Assembly: GCA_030692355.1 (NCBI GenBank)
Contig: JAUYCF010000042.1
Location: 1-64,000, forward strand
Length of the DNA: 64,000 bases
Reading direction: 5' to 3'
Source of the DNA: Thiobacillus sp.
Lineage (GTDB): Bacteria > Pseudomonadota > Gammaproteobacteria > Burkholderiales > Thiobacillaceae
This document shows, piece by piece, positions 29,000 through 44,492 of this stretch. The position numbers and the translations under genes were made by a program. Below the pieces are notes generated by a model. It was given only the letters and a program-made list of their open reading frames with translations. It made no database searches and had not been told where the DNA came from. Each line of letters begins with the position of its first letter. Position 1 is the stretch's first letter.

Positions 29000-29165
29000 G
29001 TCGATGCGTCGCGAGGACCCATGAAGGGATTTCGATTGTAGCCCAGCGCCTGCCTGTTCCCCGCCAAACGCGGGTGTTCGGGCATCAATGCGTTGGTATC
29101 CGCAGCCATGGCGGTTACGCGCTGCCTGCATATTCCTGAAGACATCCCACACATGAACCCATAAA

Positions 29166-29672
29166 ATGTCGCGCATGAAAATCCTTCCTGTCCTGCTGCT
29201 GATCCTGCCCCTGACTGTCCACGCCGAATGGGGCCAGTTTGATTTCGAGTTTGAGAACGAGAAGCCCTGGGTGGAACTGTCCGCGCAGTTGCCGCCGCCG
29301 CCCAAGCCTGAAAACCTTGTTGGATTTGACGTGTCGCCGGCCACGCAGAACAAGTATTTCGTCGACACTGCATCGATCCGCGTCGGCGAGGACAAGGTGG
29401 TGCGCTACAGCGTGGTCATCGAAGCCGCCGGCGGGGCGAAGAACGTCTCCTTCGAGGGCATGCGCTGCGCCACCGGCGAGCGCCGCCTGTATGCCTACGG
29501 TCAGCCCGACGGCAGCTGGTCGAAGGCGCGCAACACCGGATGGGAAGGCATCAAGTTCCGCTCGCTGTTGTCGTACCACAAGGCCCTGTACGAGGACCAT
29601 TTCTGCCCCGACGGCATCAATGTCCGGAATGCCGGCGAGGCCGTGCGCAGCCTGCGGCGGAGGGCGCGCTGA
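29166..29672 (+). CDS. CNP1-like family protein
   Basis: 168 residues (or 165 from ATG 29175) with a signal peptide ending about VHA-E, so exported to the periplasm. It shows the CNP1-like pattern [33 protein letters not shown]-type (cited in part), [17 protein letters not shown] and [10 protein letters not shown], with two cysteines that could form a disulfide. Function is unknown. Its TGA overlaps the proB ATG, a pairing common in betaproteobacteria. Confidence 0.88.
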   Translation: MSRMKILPVLLLILPLTVHAEWGQFDFEFENEKPWVELSAQLPPPPKPENLVGFDVSPATQNKYFVDTASIRVGEDKVVRYSVVIEAAGGAKNVSFEGMRCATGERRLYAYGQPDGSWSKARNTGWEGIKFRSLLSYHKALYEDHFCPDGINVRNAGEAVRSLRRRAR

Positions 29673-30793
29673 TGCGTTCCGTGGTGAGCCACGCCCGGCG
29701 CATCGTCGTCAAGGTCGGCTCCAGCCTGGTCACCGCCGAGGGGCGCGGGCTCGACCACGCCGCACTGTCGCGCTGGGCCGGGCAGATCGCGGCGCTGACC
29801 GCACAGGGCAGGGAGGTGGTGCTGGTGTCTTCCGGCGCGATTGCCGAGGGCATCGCCCGGCTGGGCTGGAAAAAGCGCCCGAAAGCGGTCAATGAACTGC
29901 AGGCCGCCGCCGCCGTCGGCCAGATGGGGCTGGTGCAGGCGTATGAATCGATCTTCCGCGCCCATAATCTTCATGCCGCGCAAGTGCTGCTCACCCACGA
30001 GGATCTGGCCGACCGCACCCGCTACCTGAACGCGCGCACCACCCTGCGCACGCTGCTGGAACTGCGCGTGGTGCCGATCATCAACGAGAACGACACGGTC
30101 GCCACCGACGAGATCCGTCTCGGCGACAACGACACGCTGGGCGCACTGGTGACCAACCTGATCGAGGCCGACTGCCTGATCATCCTCACCGACCAGCCCG
30201 GCCTGTATACCGCCGATCCGCGCAAGGATCCCGACGCCACGCTGGTGATGGACGCCCATGCCGGCGATCCCGATCTCGAGCGCATGGCGGGCGGGGCGGG
30301 CAGCAGCATCGGTACCGGCGGCATGCTGACCAAGATCCTGGCGGCCAAGCGCGCGGCCAGGAGCGGCGCCCACACCGTAATATGCAGCGGGCACGAGGAA
30401 AACGTGCTGCTGCGGTTGGCCGCAGGCGAGGCCATCGGCAGCCAGTTGGTGGCGCGCCAGGCGCCACTTGCCGCACGCCGGCAATGGCTGGCCGACCACC
30501 TGCAGCTGCGCGGCGGCGTGGTGCTCGACGATGGTGCGGTGCGCGCCCTGCGCGAAGACGGCAAGAGCCTGCTGCCGGTCGGCGTCAAGGGCGTCACCGG
30601 CGAATTCGAGCGCGGCGAAGTGGTCGCGGTGGTCGATGCCGACGGCTGCGAAATCGCCCGCGGCCTCATCAATTACAGCGCAAGCGAGGCGCGCCGCATC
30701 GCCGGCAGGCCGAGCAGCGCGATCGAGGCGGCACTCGGCTACATGGACGAGCCGGAGCTGATTCACCGCGACAACCTGGTGCTGCTGGCGTGA
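29672..30793 (+). CDS. proB: Glutamate 5-kinase
   Basis: 373 residues. Phosphorylates glutamate, the first step of proline synthesis. The amino-acid kinase domain shows [44 protein letters not shown] and [14 protein letters not shown]-terminal PUA domain (about 275-373) has [19 protein letters not shown]. The ATG overlaps the CNP1-like stop. Its TGA overlaps a GTG that opens a short cobC-like remnant. Confidence 0.97.
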   Translation: MRSVVSHARRIVVKVGSSLVTAEGRGLDHAALSRWAGQIAALTAQGREVVLVSSGAIAEGIARLGWKKRPKAVNELQAAAAVGQMGLVQAYESIFRAHNLHAAQVLLTHEDLADRTRYLNARTTLRTLLELRVVPIINENDTVATDEIRLGDNDTLGALVTNLIEADCLIILTDQPGLYTADPRKDPDATLVMDAHAGDPDLERMAGGAGSSIGTGGMLTKILAAKRAARSGAHTVICSGHEENVLLRLAAGEAIGSQLVARQAPLAARRQWLADHLQLRGGVVLDDGAVRALREDGKSLLPVGVKGVTGEFERGEVVAVVDADGCEIARGLINYSASEARRIAGRPSSAIEAALGYMDEPELIHRDNLVLLA

Positions 30794-30876
30794 CCACGCT
30801 GGACCCGCTGCGCCACGGCGAGCCCGCCGGCCGCGCGAGCCCAATCTTCCACCGCTGCCCGCGCGCCGCCCGGTGA
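30790..30876 (+). pseudogene. Remnant resembling cobC 5' end
   Basis: A 28-codon frame starts at GTG overlapping the proB stop and reads [18 protein letters not shown]. The first 14 residues match the N-terminus of CobC-type histidine phosphatases (TTLDxLRHGEPxG with the catalytic RHG). It then diverges and stops overlapping the GTG of the cobalamin-binding-protein gene. It is best read as a deletion remnant of alpha-ribazole phosphatase. Chance similarity is possible given the short length. Confidence 0.45.
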
Positions 30877-31733
30877 TCCGCCGCATCCTTCTGTGGCTGG
30901 GCCTGCTGCTGATATTGCCGGCGCAGGCGGCCGCCATCCGCGTGGTCGACGACGCCGGGCAGACCCTCGAACTCACCCAGCCGCCGCAGCGTATCGTTTC
31001 ACTGACACCGCATCTCACCGAATTGCTGTTTGCCGTCGGCGCCGGGACGCAGTTGGTGGGGGCGGACAGCGCCAGCGATTACCCGCACGCGGCGCGTGCG
31101 CTGCCGCGCGTGGGCGACTACAGCCGCGTCAACTTCGAGCGCATCCTGGCGCTGAAACCGGACCTGATCGTCGTCTGGGCCGGCGGCAACCGCGCAGCGG
31201 ACATCCACGGCCTGAAAAAACTGGGCCTGCCCGTGCTGCACACGCAGGCCGCCCGGCTCGACGATGTGGCACGTCTGCTGCGCCTGATCGGGCAGGCGAG
31301 CGGACATGCCGGGGAAGGGGAAGCGGCGGCGCGGGCGTATTCCGCGCGGCTGGTCGCGCTGCAGGTGCGGGCGACGCAAAAACCGCCGATCGGCGTGTTT
31401 TATCAGGTATGGGATCGACCGCTGATGACGGTGGGCGACAGCCACTGGATCAGCGACGCGCTGGCGCTGTGCGGCGCGCGCAATGTGTTTGCCGACCTGC
31501 GCGCCGCCTCGCCGGTGGTGTCGCGCGAGGCGGTGCTGCGGCGCGCGCCGGAACTGGTCGTGAGCGGCAGCGACGCGCCCGACGCGCGCCACCTGTGGCA
31601 GCGTTTTGCCAGCCTGCCGGCGGTGAAAAACAATGCGTTTGTGCGGGTCGATGCGGACTTGCTGCATCGGCCCACGCCGCGTCTGCTCGATGGCGTGGCC
31701 GAACTGTGCGCGGCGGTGGCGCCTTACCGCTGA
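30873..31733 (+). CDS. btuF: BtuF-like periplasmic cobalamin-binding protein
   Basis: 286 residues with a signal peptide (cleavage near AQAAA). It is a class III (helical-backbone) metal-receptor: [31 protein letters not shown] (cited in part here as ITELLF-type), [28 protein letters not shown]-type, and a C-terminal lobe with [19 protein letters not shown]. These features fit BtuF or a related corrinoid/heme binder. The start is GTG 30873. No btuC or btuD is present in the window. The 3' end overlaps the convergent fur gene by 10 bases. Confidence 0.82.
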   Translation: MIRRILLWLGLLLILPAQAAAIRVVDDAGQTLELTQPPQRIVSLTPHLTELLFAVGAGTQLVGADSASDYPHAARALPRVGDYSRVNFERILALKPDLIVVWAGGNRAADIHGLKKLGLPVLHTQAARLDDVARLLRLIGQASGHAGEGEAAARAYSARLVALQVRATQKPPIGVFYQVWDRPLMTVGDSHWISDALALCGARNVFADLRAASPVVSREAVLRRAPELVVSGSDAPDARHLWQRFASLPAVKNNAFVRVDADLLHRPTPRLLDGVAELCAAVAPYR

Positions 31734-32179
31734 CGCGAGCCGCCCGGCTTGCGGTTGGGACAGTTTTCCTTGATGCAGTCGGCGTAGATCTGCAGCGAGT
31801 GGTCGCGGATGGCGAAGCCCCGTTCCCTGGCGATGCGGGTCTGGCGTTTTTCGATTTCGCCGTCGTAGAACTCTTCGACCTTGCCGCACTGCAGGCAGAC
31901 CAGATGGTCGTGGTGATCGCCCTGGTTCAGTTCGAACACTGCCTTGTCGCTGTCGAAGTGGTGACGAATCAAAAGCCCGGCCTGCTCGAACTGGGTGAGC
32001 ACGCGGTAGACCGTGGCCAAGCCGATATCCTGGCCTTCGTCGGACAGCAGCCGATACACTTCCTCGGCGGACAGGTGGCGCTTGTCGCTCTGCTCGAACA
32101 AATCGAGGATCCTCAGACGCGGCAGGGTGGCTTTGAGACCGATGTTCTTGAGATCGGACGGATGGCTCAATGGGGTCAC
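31724..32179 (-). CDS. fur: Ferric uptake regulator Fur
   Basis: 151 residues. Iron-responsive DNA-binding repressor. Winged-helix region: [16 protein letters not shown] ... [27 protein letters not shown]-type; metal-binding hinge HHFDSD and [18 protein letters not shown], then [17 protein letters not shown] with the second cysteine pair. It is divergent from bamE (70 bp between starts), an arrangement conserved in many beta- and gammaproteobacteria. Confidence 0.97.
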   Translation of the reverse strand: MTPLSHPSDLKNIGLKATLPRLRILDLFEQSDKRHLSAEEVYRLLSDEGQDIGLATVYRVLTQFEQAGLLIRHHFDSDKAVFELNQGDHHDHLVCLQCGKVEEFYDGEIEKRQTRIARERGFAIRDHSLQIYADCIKENCPNRKPGGSRQR

Positions 32180-32206
32180 CAGAACGGGAACGCGAATACG
32201 TTATGA

Positions 32207-33415
<1,209 letters not shown>

Positions 33416-33436
33416 TCGCACCCACAGGAAACGAAC

Positions 33437-33691
33437 ATGAACGCCGTCAAGGTCTACAGTACCGGCACCTGTCCCATCTGCGTCAAGGCCAAGGCCTTTC
33501 TCGACAAGCGCGGCATCGGCTACGACGAGGTCCGCATCGATCTCGACCGCGAGGCGATGAAGGAATTCGCCGTCGTCACCCACGGCGCACGCACGGTGCC
33601 GCAGATCGTCGTCGAAGGCACCTGCATCGGCGGTTTCACCGAACTGACCGAGCTCGACATGGACGGCGCGCTGGATCACCTGCAGCCCTGA
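33437..33691 (+). CDS. Glutaredoxin (CPIC active site)
   Basis: 84-residue glutaredoxin 3-like protein. The redox site is CPIC, rather than the usual CPYC, in STGTCPICVKAKAFLDKRG. The cis-proline is in TVPQIVVEGTCIGGFTEL. It uses glutathione to reduce disulfides. It follows dapB by 21 bases. A hairpin (33694-33712) without a T tract follows the stop. Confidence 0.94.
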   Translation: MNAVKVYSTGTCPICVKAKAFLDKRGIGYDEVRIDLDREAMKEFAVVTHGARTVPQIVVEGTCIGGFTELTELDMDGALDHLQP

Positions 33692-33730
33692 TCCGGGCGG
33701 GGAGAACGCCCGCTCAGGCGTCGCCGGGCA

Positions 33731-33759
33731 TTGAAGCCGGGCGCCAGTTCGGCTACAAT
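33731..33759 (+). promoter_or_regulatory. Sigma-70 promoter of carAB
   Basis: -35 TTGAAG (33731-33736), 17-base spacer, -10 TACAAT (33754-33759). Transcription would begin near 33766, only a few bases before the hairpin at 33773. Confidence 0.75.
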
Positions 33760-33772
33760 CGCGGCATTCAAG

Positions 33773-33809
33773 TTCAGGCGGGTTCGCGCAAGCGGCCCGC
33801 CTGAATTTT
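33773..33809 (+). terminator. carAB leader hairpin with T run, candidate attenuator
   Basis: TTCAGGCGGG (33773-33782) pairs perfectly with CCCGCCTGAA (33796-33805) and is followed by TTTT (33806-33809). It sits between the predicted carA promoter and the carA start, so it would act on carAB itself as an attenuator rather than ending the preceding gene alone. Confidence 0.7.
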
Positions 33810-33847
33810 GTCACCTGCGCCATGCCTACTGTTTTGCGGAGTCTTCC

Positions 33848-34987
33848 TTGTCACGTGCCCAGCCCGCCATCCTTGTTTTAGCTGACGGTTCGGTTTTTCG
33901 CGGCCTGTCCATCGGCGCCGACGGCGTCACCACCGGTGAGGTGGTGTTCAATACATCAATGACCGGTTACCAGGAAATCCTCACCGATCCTTCGTATTCC
34001 CGTCAGATCGTGACGCTGACCTATCCCCACATCGGCAACACCGGAATCAACGTCGAAGACGTCGAGTCCGACCGGATTCATGCCGCCGGCCTGGTAGTGC
34101 GCGACGTGCCGCGCCGGTACTCCAACTTCCGCGCCGGATCTTCGCTGCCCGACTATCTCAAGCGCCAGAACATCGTGGCGATCGCCGATATCGACACGCG
34201 GCGGCTGACGCGCGTCCTGCGAGAAAAGGGCGCGCAAAGCGGCTGCATCATGGCGGGCACGCTGGACGAGACGAAGGCGCTCGAAGCCGCGCGCGCGTTT
34301 CCGGGTCTGGCCGGCATGGACCTGGCCAAAGTGGTGAGCGTGCCGGCGTCCTACGAGTGGAGCGAGACCGAGTGGAAGCTCGGGCGTGGCTATGGCCAGC
34401 AAACCGAGCCGCGCTTCCATGTGGTGGCCTTCGACTACGGCGTCAAGCGCAACATCCTGCGCATGCTGGCCGAGCGCGGCTGTCGGCTGACCGTGCTGCC
34501 GGCCACCGCCACCGCGGCCGAGGCGATGGCGCTGAAGCCGGACGGCATTTTCCTCTCCAACGGCCCCGGCGATCCGGAGCCGTGCGAGTACGCGATCCGG
34601 GCGATCGGCGAACTGGTGGCGGCGAAGATCCCGACCTTCGGCATCTGCCTTGGCCACCAGCTGCTGGCGCTCGCCTCGGGCGCCAGAACCGTCAAGATGA
34701 AGTTCGGCCACCACGGCGCCAACCACCCGGTCAAGGACCTCGATAGCGGTCGGGTGGCGATCACCAGTCAGAATCACGGTTTTGCGGTGGATCCGGCGAC
34801 CCTGCCCGCCAATCTGCGCAGCACCCACGTCTCGCTGTTCGACGGCTCGCTGCAGGGCATCGCGCGCACCGATGCCCCCGCATTCAGCTTCCAGGGTCAC
34901 CCGGAAGCCAGTCCCGGCCCGCACGACGTGAGCTATTTGTTCGACCGATTTATCAAGCTGATGGCCGATCACGCCGGAGCACACTGA
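33848..34987 (+). CDS. carA: Carbamoyl-phosphate synthase, small subunit
   Basis: 379 residues from TTG 33848, which gives the family N-terminus ([13 protein letters not shown]) and lies 8 bases after GCGGAG. The frame is open upstream, but that part is the leader. It is the glutamine amidotransferase subunit that delivers ammonia to CarB. Motifs: [24 protein letters not shown], the catalytic Cys in [13 protein letters not shown], and the His/Glu dyad in [11 protein letters not shown]. It lies 2 bases before carB. Confidence 0.97.
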   Translation: MSRAQPAILVLADGSVFRGLSIGADGVTTGEVVFNTSMTGYQEILTDPSYSRQIVTLTYPHIGNTGINVEDVESDRIHAAGLVVRDVPRRYSNFRAGSSLPDYLKRQNIVAIADIDTRRLTRVLREKGAQSGCIMAGTLDETKALEAARAFPGLAGMDLAKVVSVPASYEWSETEWKLGRGYGQQTEPRFHVVAFDYGVKRNILRMLAERGCRLTVLPATATAAEAMALKPDGIFLSNGPGDPEPCEYAIRAIGELVAAKIPTFGICLGHQLLALASGARTVKMKFGHHGANHPVKDLDSGRVAITSQNHGFAVDPATLPANLRSTHVSLFDGSLQGIARTDAPAFSFQGHPEASPGPHDVSYLFDRFIKLMADHAGAH

Positions 34988-34989
34988 TC

Positions 34990-38196
<3,207 letters not shown>

Positions 38197-38213
38197 TCAG
38201 AAAAGGCAAGCTT

Positions 38214-38690
38214 GTGAACAAATTCCCCATCACTGTCGTGGGCGCAGAAAAGATGCGTACCGAGTTGCAGCATCTGAAAAGCGTGGAGCGTCCCGCCGTG
38301 ATCCAGGCGATTGCCGAGGCACGCGCGCAGGGCGACCTGTCGGAAAACGCCGAATACGATGCCGCCAAGGAAAAACAGGGCTTCATCGAAGGCCGCATCG
38401 CCGATCTTGAGGGCAAGCTTTCCAATGCCCAGATCATTGATCCCAAGACGCTGGACGCGGATGGCCGCATTGTTTTTGGCGCGACGGTTGAACTGGAAGA
38501 CGCCGGGTCGGGCGATGCCGTCACCTATCAGATCGTCGGCGACGACGAGGCCGACATCAAACAGGGCATGATTTCCGTGTCGTCTCCGATCGCACGCGCG
38601 CTGATCGGCAAATATGCCGGCGACAGCGCCGCGGTGCAGGCGCCGGGCGGCGTGCGCCACTACGAAGTGCTGGACGTCCAATACAAGTAA
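38214..38690 (+). CDS. greA: Transcription elongation factor GreA
   Basis: 158 residues. Rescues backtracked RNA polymerase by stimulating transcript cleavage. The N-terminal coiled coil has the tip acidic residues in [16 protein letters not shown], and the C-terminal FKBP-like domain has [30 protein letters not shown]-type sequence. The start is GTG at 38214. It overlaps the DUF4149 gene by one base (TAATG). Confidence 0.97.
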   Translation: MNKFPITVVGAEKMRTELQHLKSVERPAVIQAIAEARAQGDLSENAEYDAAKEKQGFIEGRIADLEGKLSNAQIIDPKTLDADGRIVFGATVELEDAGSGDAVTYQIVGDDEADIKQGMISVSSPIARALIGKYAGDSAAVQAPGGVRHYEVLDVQYK

Positions 38691-39148
38691 TGCGGCGTTT
38701 CTGGGACGGCCTCGCCGGGACGATGCTGGTGCTGTGGATCGGCGGCATCTGGGCGATTGGCTATGTCGCCGCGCCGGTGCTGTTTGCCAATATGGGCGAC
38801 AAGCAACTGGCCGGGATGCTGGCCGGCAAGCTGTTCGAGGTGATGGCGTGGATCGGCATCGCGGCGGCGGTCTATCTGCTGGTTTATCGCGTCGCGCGCG
38901 ACGGTGGCGGCGCGCTGAAAACGCTGTTTTTCTGGGTGGTGGCGGTGATGCTGGCGCTGATCCTGACCGGCCTGTTCGGCATCCAGCCCATCATGCAGAG
39001 CCTGAAGGACCAGGCCATGCCGCATGCCGTGATGCAAAGCGTGTTTGCCGACCGCTTTGCGCGCTGGCACGGCATATCCAGCATTCTCTATCTGCTCCAG
39101 AGCGCGTTGGGCTTGCTGCTGGTGTGGCGTTCGGGGCTGGCGCGATAA
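38690..39148 (+). CDS. DUF4149 membrane protein
   Basis: 152 residues with four predicted membrane helices. The N-terminus GLAGTMLVLWIGGIWAIGYVAAPVLFANM and the later LTGLFGIQPIMQ and FARWHGISSILYLLQSALGL match DUF4149. Function is unknown. It follows greA directly, a conserved placement in betaproteobacteria, and is tail to tail with yhbY. Confidence 0.88.
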   Translation: MRRFWDGLAGTMLVLWIGGIWAIGYVAAPVLFANMGDKQLAGMLAGKLFEVMAWIGIAAAVYLLVYRVARDGGGALKTLFFWVVAVMLALILTGLFGIQPIMQSLKDQAMPHAVMQSVFADRFARWHGISSILYLLQSALGLLLVWRSGLAR

Positions 39149-39165
39149 GCCCCGCCAGGCGGCAA

Positions 39166-39462
39166 TCAGCCCGGCAGGGCGATGACGGCTTTGGCGGCGG
39201 CGCGATAAATCACCAGTACCTTGCCGATTTGCTGCACCGACGCCGCGCCGGTGGCGGTGCATATTTCCTCCAGCCAGGCACGGCGCGTGTCGGGCTCGTT
39301 GCTGGCAGCCTTGATCTTGATCAGCTCGTGTGCGCCCAGCGCCTGGTCGATCTCCTTCAAGACGGCAGCCGTCAAACCCTGGTTGCCGATCATGACCACC
39401 GGCTGGCGCGCGTGGGCCAGCCCCTTCAGGAATTGCCGTTGTGCAGGCGTGAGTGATTTCAT
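39166..39462 (-). CDS. yhbY: Ribosome assembly RNA-binding protein YhbY
   Basis: 98-residue CRM-domain protein. It shows LTPAQRQFLKGLAHARQPVVMIGNQGLT (cited in part, with the GxxG-like MIGNQGLT) and ELIKIKAAS. It binds pre-50S particles. It is divergent from rlmE with 44 bp between the starts, the usual pairing of two ribosome-maturation genes. Confidence 0.95.
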   Translation of the reverse strand: MKSLTPAQRQFLKGLAHARQPVVMIGNQGLTAAVLKEIDQALGAHELIKIKAASNEPDTRRAWLEEICTATGAASVQQIGKVLVIYRAAAKAVIALPG

Positions 39463-39506
39463 GCTTTTTCCTTAAATTCGAGCGCGGATTGTAGCCGATA
39501 GACGAC

Positions 39507-40190
39507 ATGGCGCAGAAACCGAAGCGAACCAAATCGGGCAGTGCCTGGATGCATGAGCACGTGACCGATCCCTACGTCAAAAAGGCGCAGCAGGACAATT
39601 ATCGCTCGCGCGCCGCGTATAAATTGCTGGAAATCGACAAGCGCGACCACCTGTTGCGCCCCGGCATGACGGTAGTGGATCTGGGCGCGGCGCCCGGCAG
39701 CTGGTGCCAGGTGGCGGTGCAGAAAATGAAACAGCAGGGCAGGGTGCTGGCAATCGACCTGCTGCCGATGGCGCCCATTCCCGGCGTCGACAGCCTGGAA
39801 GGTGACTTCACCGAGCCGGCGGCCCTGGCCTGGCTGGAAGAAAAGTTGCAGTCCGGGCGGGTTGACCTTGTTTTAAGCGATATGGCGCCCAACATCAGTG
39901 GGGTGATGCTGTCCGATCAGGCACGACAGTATGAGCTGTGCGAGCTGGCGCTTGATTTTTCCGTGAACTGGTTGAAACCTGACGGCACTTTTCTCGTCAA
40001 AGTGTTTCAAGGCGTCGGCTTTGAGGATTTTCGGGCGCAGATGCGGCAGGCATTCGAACAGGTGCTGATCCGCAAGCCCGAGGCTTCGCGCGATCGCAGT
40101 GCCGAGGTTTATCTGCTGGGGCGCCGACCCGTTGCGGCAAGGGGTGCGGCGGATGAAACTGCCGTGACAAGCCAGCAAAAGTCGGACTAG
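39507..40190 (+). CDS. rlmE: 23S rRNA 2'-O-methyltransferase RlmE
   Basis: 227 residues. Methylates U2552 of 23S rRNA (RrmJ/FtsJ). SAM site VVDLGAAPGSWCQVA; catalytic K-D-K-E residues fall in RSRAAYKLLEIDK, SDMAPNISG, FLVKVFQG and SAEVYLLGR. A short C-terminal extension (about 205-227) is not conserved, and its coding end carries the predicted ftsH promoter. ftsH follows, as in most proteobacteria. Confidence 0.97.
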   Translation: MAQKPKRTKSGSAWMHEHVTDPYVKKAQQDNYRSRAAYKLLEIDKRDHLLRPGMTVVDLGAAPGSWCQVAVQKMKQQGRVLAIDLLPMAPIPGVDSLEGDFTEPAALAWLEEKLQSGRVDLVLSDMAPNISGVMLSDQARQYELCELALDFSVNWLKPDGTFLVKVFQGVGFEDFRAQMRQAFEQVLIRKPEASRDRSAEVYLLGRRPVAARGAADETAVTSQQKSD

Positions 40191-40193
40191 AAT
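40164..40193 (+). promoter_or_regulatory. Candidate ftsH promoter
   Basis: GTGACA (40164-40169), 18-base spacer, TAGAAT (40188-40193), overlapping the rlmE end. No sigma-32 match was seen here. A start near 40200 would place the direct repeats at 40202-40250 in the untranslated leader. Confidence 0.45.
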
Positions 40194-40201
40194 GAATCCG
40201 G

Positions 40202-40250
40202 ACGTGCTGCGTTGAGTTTAAACGTGCTGCGTCGAATTAAATGTGCTGCA
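40202..40250 (+). repeat. Three direct repeats before ftsH
   Basis: ACGTGCTGCG occurs at 40202 and 40222, and a variant (ATGTGCTGCA) at 40241. The periods are 20 and 19 bases, about two helical turns, with AT-rich spacers (TTGAGTTTAA, TCGAATTAA). The ftsH Shine-Dalgarno follows at 40253. Confidence 0.75.
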
Positions 40251-40263
40251 CCAAGGAGTAAGT

Positions 40264-42156
<1,893 letters not shown>

Positions 42157-42185
42157 ACAGGGACTCGGGTTCACGCACTACAATG

Positions 42186-42209
42186 GAGGGGCTTAGGCTC
42201 CTCTTTTTT
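42186..42209 (+). terminator. ftsH terminator abutting folP
   Basis: GAGGGGC-TTAG-GCTCCTC (7-bp stem with one G-T pair) followed by six T. The T run ends directly at the ATG chosen for folP (42210), leaving no room for a Shine-Dalgarno there. Confidence 0.75.
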
Positions 42210-43049
42210 ATGTCCTGTCTCCACGCCGGTTCGCACCGCTTCTCCCTGGCAAGGCCCCTCGTCATGGGCATCGTCAACGTCACGCCGGATTCATTTTCGG
42301 ATGGGGGCCGTCTGGACGATTCCCGGGCGGCGATCCGGCATGCGCTGACATTGCTGGAAGAAGGCGCCGATATCCTCGATGTCGGCGGGGAATCCACTCG
42401 CCCCGGCGCGGCGGCCGTGGCCGTCGGCGAGGAAATTCGCCGCGTGCTGCCGGTAATCGAGGCGCTTGCCGGTCGCGGCTGCGCGGTGTCGGTCGACACG
42501 ATGAAGCCCGAGGTGATGCGGGCAGCACTCGGTGCCGGCGCGGCCATGGTGAACGATGTGATGGCCCTGCGCGCCCCCGGTGCGCTGGAAGCCGTAGCGG
42601 CGTCCGCGGCGGCGGTGTGCCTGATGCACATGCAGGGCGAGCCGCGGCGCATGCAGCAGGCGCCCTGTTATACCGATGTGGTGGAAGAGGTGAAAGGGTT
42701 CCTGCAGGATCGCGTTGCGGCCTGCGAGGCGGCAGGAATCGGCCGCGAGCGGCTGGTGATCGACCCGGGCTTCGGCTTCGGCAAGACGCTGGAACACAAT
42801 CTGGCCTTGCTCAGGCATTTGAAGCGACTGGCTGAACTGGGCGTGCCGGTGCTTGCCGGCCTGTCGCGCAAGTCCATGCTGGGCACGCTGACCGGACGCG
42901 ATGTCGGGGCGCGCGAATTCGCCGGGGTGGCGGCGCATCTGGCTGCCGTGGCGCGCGGCGCGCGGCTGGTCCGGGTACACAATGTAGCGGCCATGCGCGA
43001 TGCACTGGCCATCTGGAATGCAGTGGAGGAGCAACAGGATGGGACGTAA
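42210..43049 (+). CDS. folP: Dihydropteroate synthase
   Basis: 279 residues from ATG 42210. Condenses pterin pyrophosphate with p-aminobenzoate in folate synthesis, the sulfonamide target. Family motifs: [51 protein letters not shown] and [12 protein letters not shown]. An alternative ATG at 42183 would add MEGLRLLFF, encoded by the terminator hairpin; neither start has a clear ribosome site. It overlaps glmM by 11 bases. Confidence 0.96.
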   Translation: MSCLHAGSHRFSLARPLVMGIVNVTPDSFSDGGRLDDSRAAIRHALTLLEEGADILDVGGESTRPGAAAVAVGEEIRRVLPVIEALAGRGCAVSVDTMKPEVMRAALGAGAAMVNDVMALRAPGALEAVAASAAAVCLMHMQGEPRRMQQAPCYTDVVEEVKGFLQDRVAACEAAGIGRERLVIDPGFGFGKTLEHNLALLRHLKRLAELGVPVLAGLSRKSMLGTLTGRDVGAREFAGVAAHLAAVARGARLVRVHNVAAMRDALAIWNAVEEQQDGT

Positions 43050-44403
43050 GTATTTCGGTACCGACGGCGTGCGCGGCAGGGTGGGCGAGTCCCCCATTAC
43101 CCCCGAATTTGTCATGCATCTGGGCTACGCCGCCGGGCAGGTGCTGGTGGCCGATCGCGGCAGCCTGCCCCCGAACCAGCACCCGACCGTGTTGATCGGC
43201 AAGGATACCCGCATCTCCGGCTACATGCTGGAGGCCGCGCTGGAAGCGGGCTTCACTGCCGCCGGGGTGAACGTGCTGATGACCGGTCCGATGCCGACGC
43301 CAGCAGTGGCGTATCTGACGCGCGCCCTGCGCCTGCAGGCCGGGGTGGTAATCTCGGCCTCGCACAATCCGTTCGAGGACAACGGCATCAAGTTTTTCTC
43401 GGCCGACGGACAAAAATTGCCCGACAGCGTGGAGGAAGCCATTGAGGCGCGGCTGGATCATCCGATCGTGACGGTCGAGGCGCGTCAGTTGGGGCGTGCT
43501 CGTCGCATCGAGGATGCCGCGGCGCGCTACATCGAGTTTTGCAAGAGCACTTTCCCCAATCACCTCGACCTGCGCGGCATGCGGATCGTGGTCGACTGCG
43601 CGCACGGCGCGACCTACCACATCGCCCCGCATGTCCTGCACGAGCTGGGGGCCGAGGTGATCGCCATCGGCAACGAGCCGAATGGCTTCAATATCAACGA
43701 TGAATGCGGCGCGACACATACCCAGGCGTTGTCGGACGCGGTGCGCGCCCATCGTGCGGATCTGGGTATCGCACTCGACGGCGACGGCGACCGCCTGATG
43801 ATGGCCGACGCCGAGGGGCGGATTTACGACGGCGACCAGCTGGTTTACGTCATTGCACGCCATCGCATCCAGAGCGGCTACATGAAGGGCGGCGTGGTCG
43901 GCACCCTGATGACCAATCTCGGCATGGAGCACGCATTGGGACGGATCAATATCCCGTTCGAGCGCGCCAAGGTGGGCGACCGTTATGTTCTCGAGCGGCT
44001 CCATGCCAACGGCTGGATGCTCGGGGGCGAGTCCTCCGGGCATATCCTGTGCCTCGACAAGCACACGACCGGTGACGGGATCGTGTCAGCCCTGCAGGTG
44101 CTGCGCGCCTTGCGTGAGTCCGGAGAGGCCCTGGAAACGATGACCGCCGATCTGGCCATTTATCCCCAGGTCATGATCAATGTCCGGGTGGCAAAAGGCT
44201 TCAAGCTGGGGGCGGTGCCGGCGGTCAGCGCTTCGGTTGCCGAAGCCGAGGCGGCCTTGAACGGCAACGGGCGGGTTCTCCTTCGCGCGTCCGGTACCGA
44301 GCCGCTGATCCGCGTGATGGTGGAGGGACGCGATGCGGATCAGGTTCGACACACGGCTGAAACAATAGCCGCTGTTGTAAGGACTGCGGCCGCGGCCGGG
44401 TGA
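43039..44403 (+). CDS. glmM: Phosphoglucosamine mutase
   Basis: 454 residues. Interconverts glucosamine 6- and 1-phosphate on the route to UDP-GlcNAc, peptidoglycan and LPS. The start [16 protein letters not shown] follows a GGAGGAG ribosome site. The phosphoserine loop is [14 protein letters not shown], the metal loop DGDGDR, the sugar loop GGESSGH and the phosphate-binding loop [12 protein letters not shown]. It is translationally coupled to folP. Confidence 0.98.
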   Translation: MGRKYFGTDGVRGRVGESPITPEFVMHLGYAAGQVLVADRGSLPPNQHPTVLIGKDTRISGYMLEAALEAGFTAAGVNVLMTGPMPTPAVAYLTRALRLQAGVVISASHNPFEDNGIKFFSADGQKLPDSVEEAIEARLDHPIVTVEARQLGRARRIEDAAARYIEFCKSTFPNHLDLRGMRIVVDCAHGATYHIAPHVLHELGAEVIAIGNEPNGFNINDECGATHTQALSDAVRAHRADLGIALDGDGDRLMMADAEGRIYDGDQLVYVIARHRIQSGYMKGGVVGTLMTNLGMEHALGRINIPFERAKVGDRYVLERLHANGWMLGGESSGHILCLDKHTTGDGIVSALQVLRALRESGEALETMTADLAIYPQVMINVRVAKGFKLGAVPAVSASVAEAEAALNGNGRVLLRASGTEPLIRVMVEGRDADQVRHTAETIAAVVRTAAAAG

Positions 44404-44412
44404 TTTCCCGCC

Positions 44413-44446
44413 CTGAAATATATCTGTAATATTCGCCCGTTAGTAT
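44413..44446 (+). promoter_or_regulatory. PhoB box and -10 of pstS
   Basis: CTGAAAT-ATAT-CTGTAAT (44413-44430) matches the 7-4-7 PhoB box with a few mismatches. TAGTAT (44441-44446) lies 10 bases downstream, the spacing expected when PhoB replaces a -35. Confidence 0.7.
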
Positions 44447-44492
44447 GGCGACGTCGCCCATGCGGCAACGTCAACTGCTACCGGAGATTTGC

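Noticed and set aside
28999-29395. 132-residue N-terminal extension of the cation diffusion facilitator
   Set aside because: The extension runs opposite the CNP1-like gene start and has no similarity to CDF proteins; the ATG at 28999 begins the first membrane region normally.
33694-33712. Hairpin after the glutaredoxin gene as its terminator
   Set aside because: A stem of six base pairs without a following T run; it is too weak to list as a terminator.
40202-40250. Short direct repeats as a CRISPR array or replication iterons
   Set aside because: Units are only about 10 bases with 9-10 base spacers and three copies; no cas, repA or dnaA genes are nearby.
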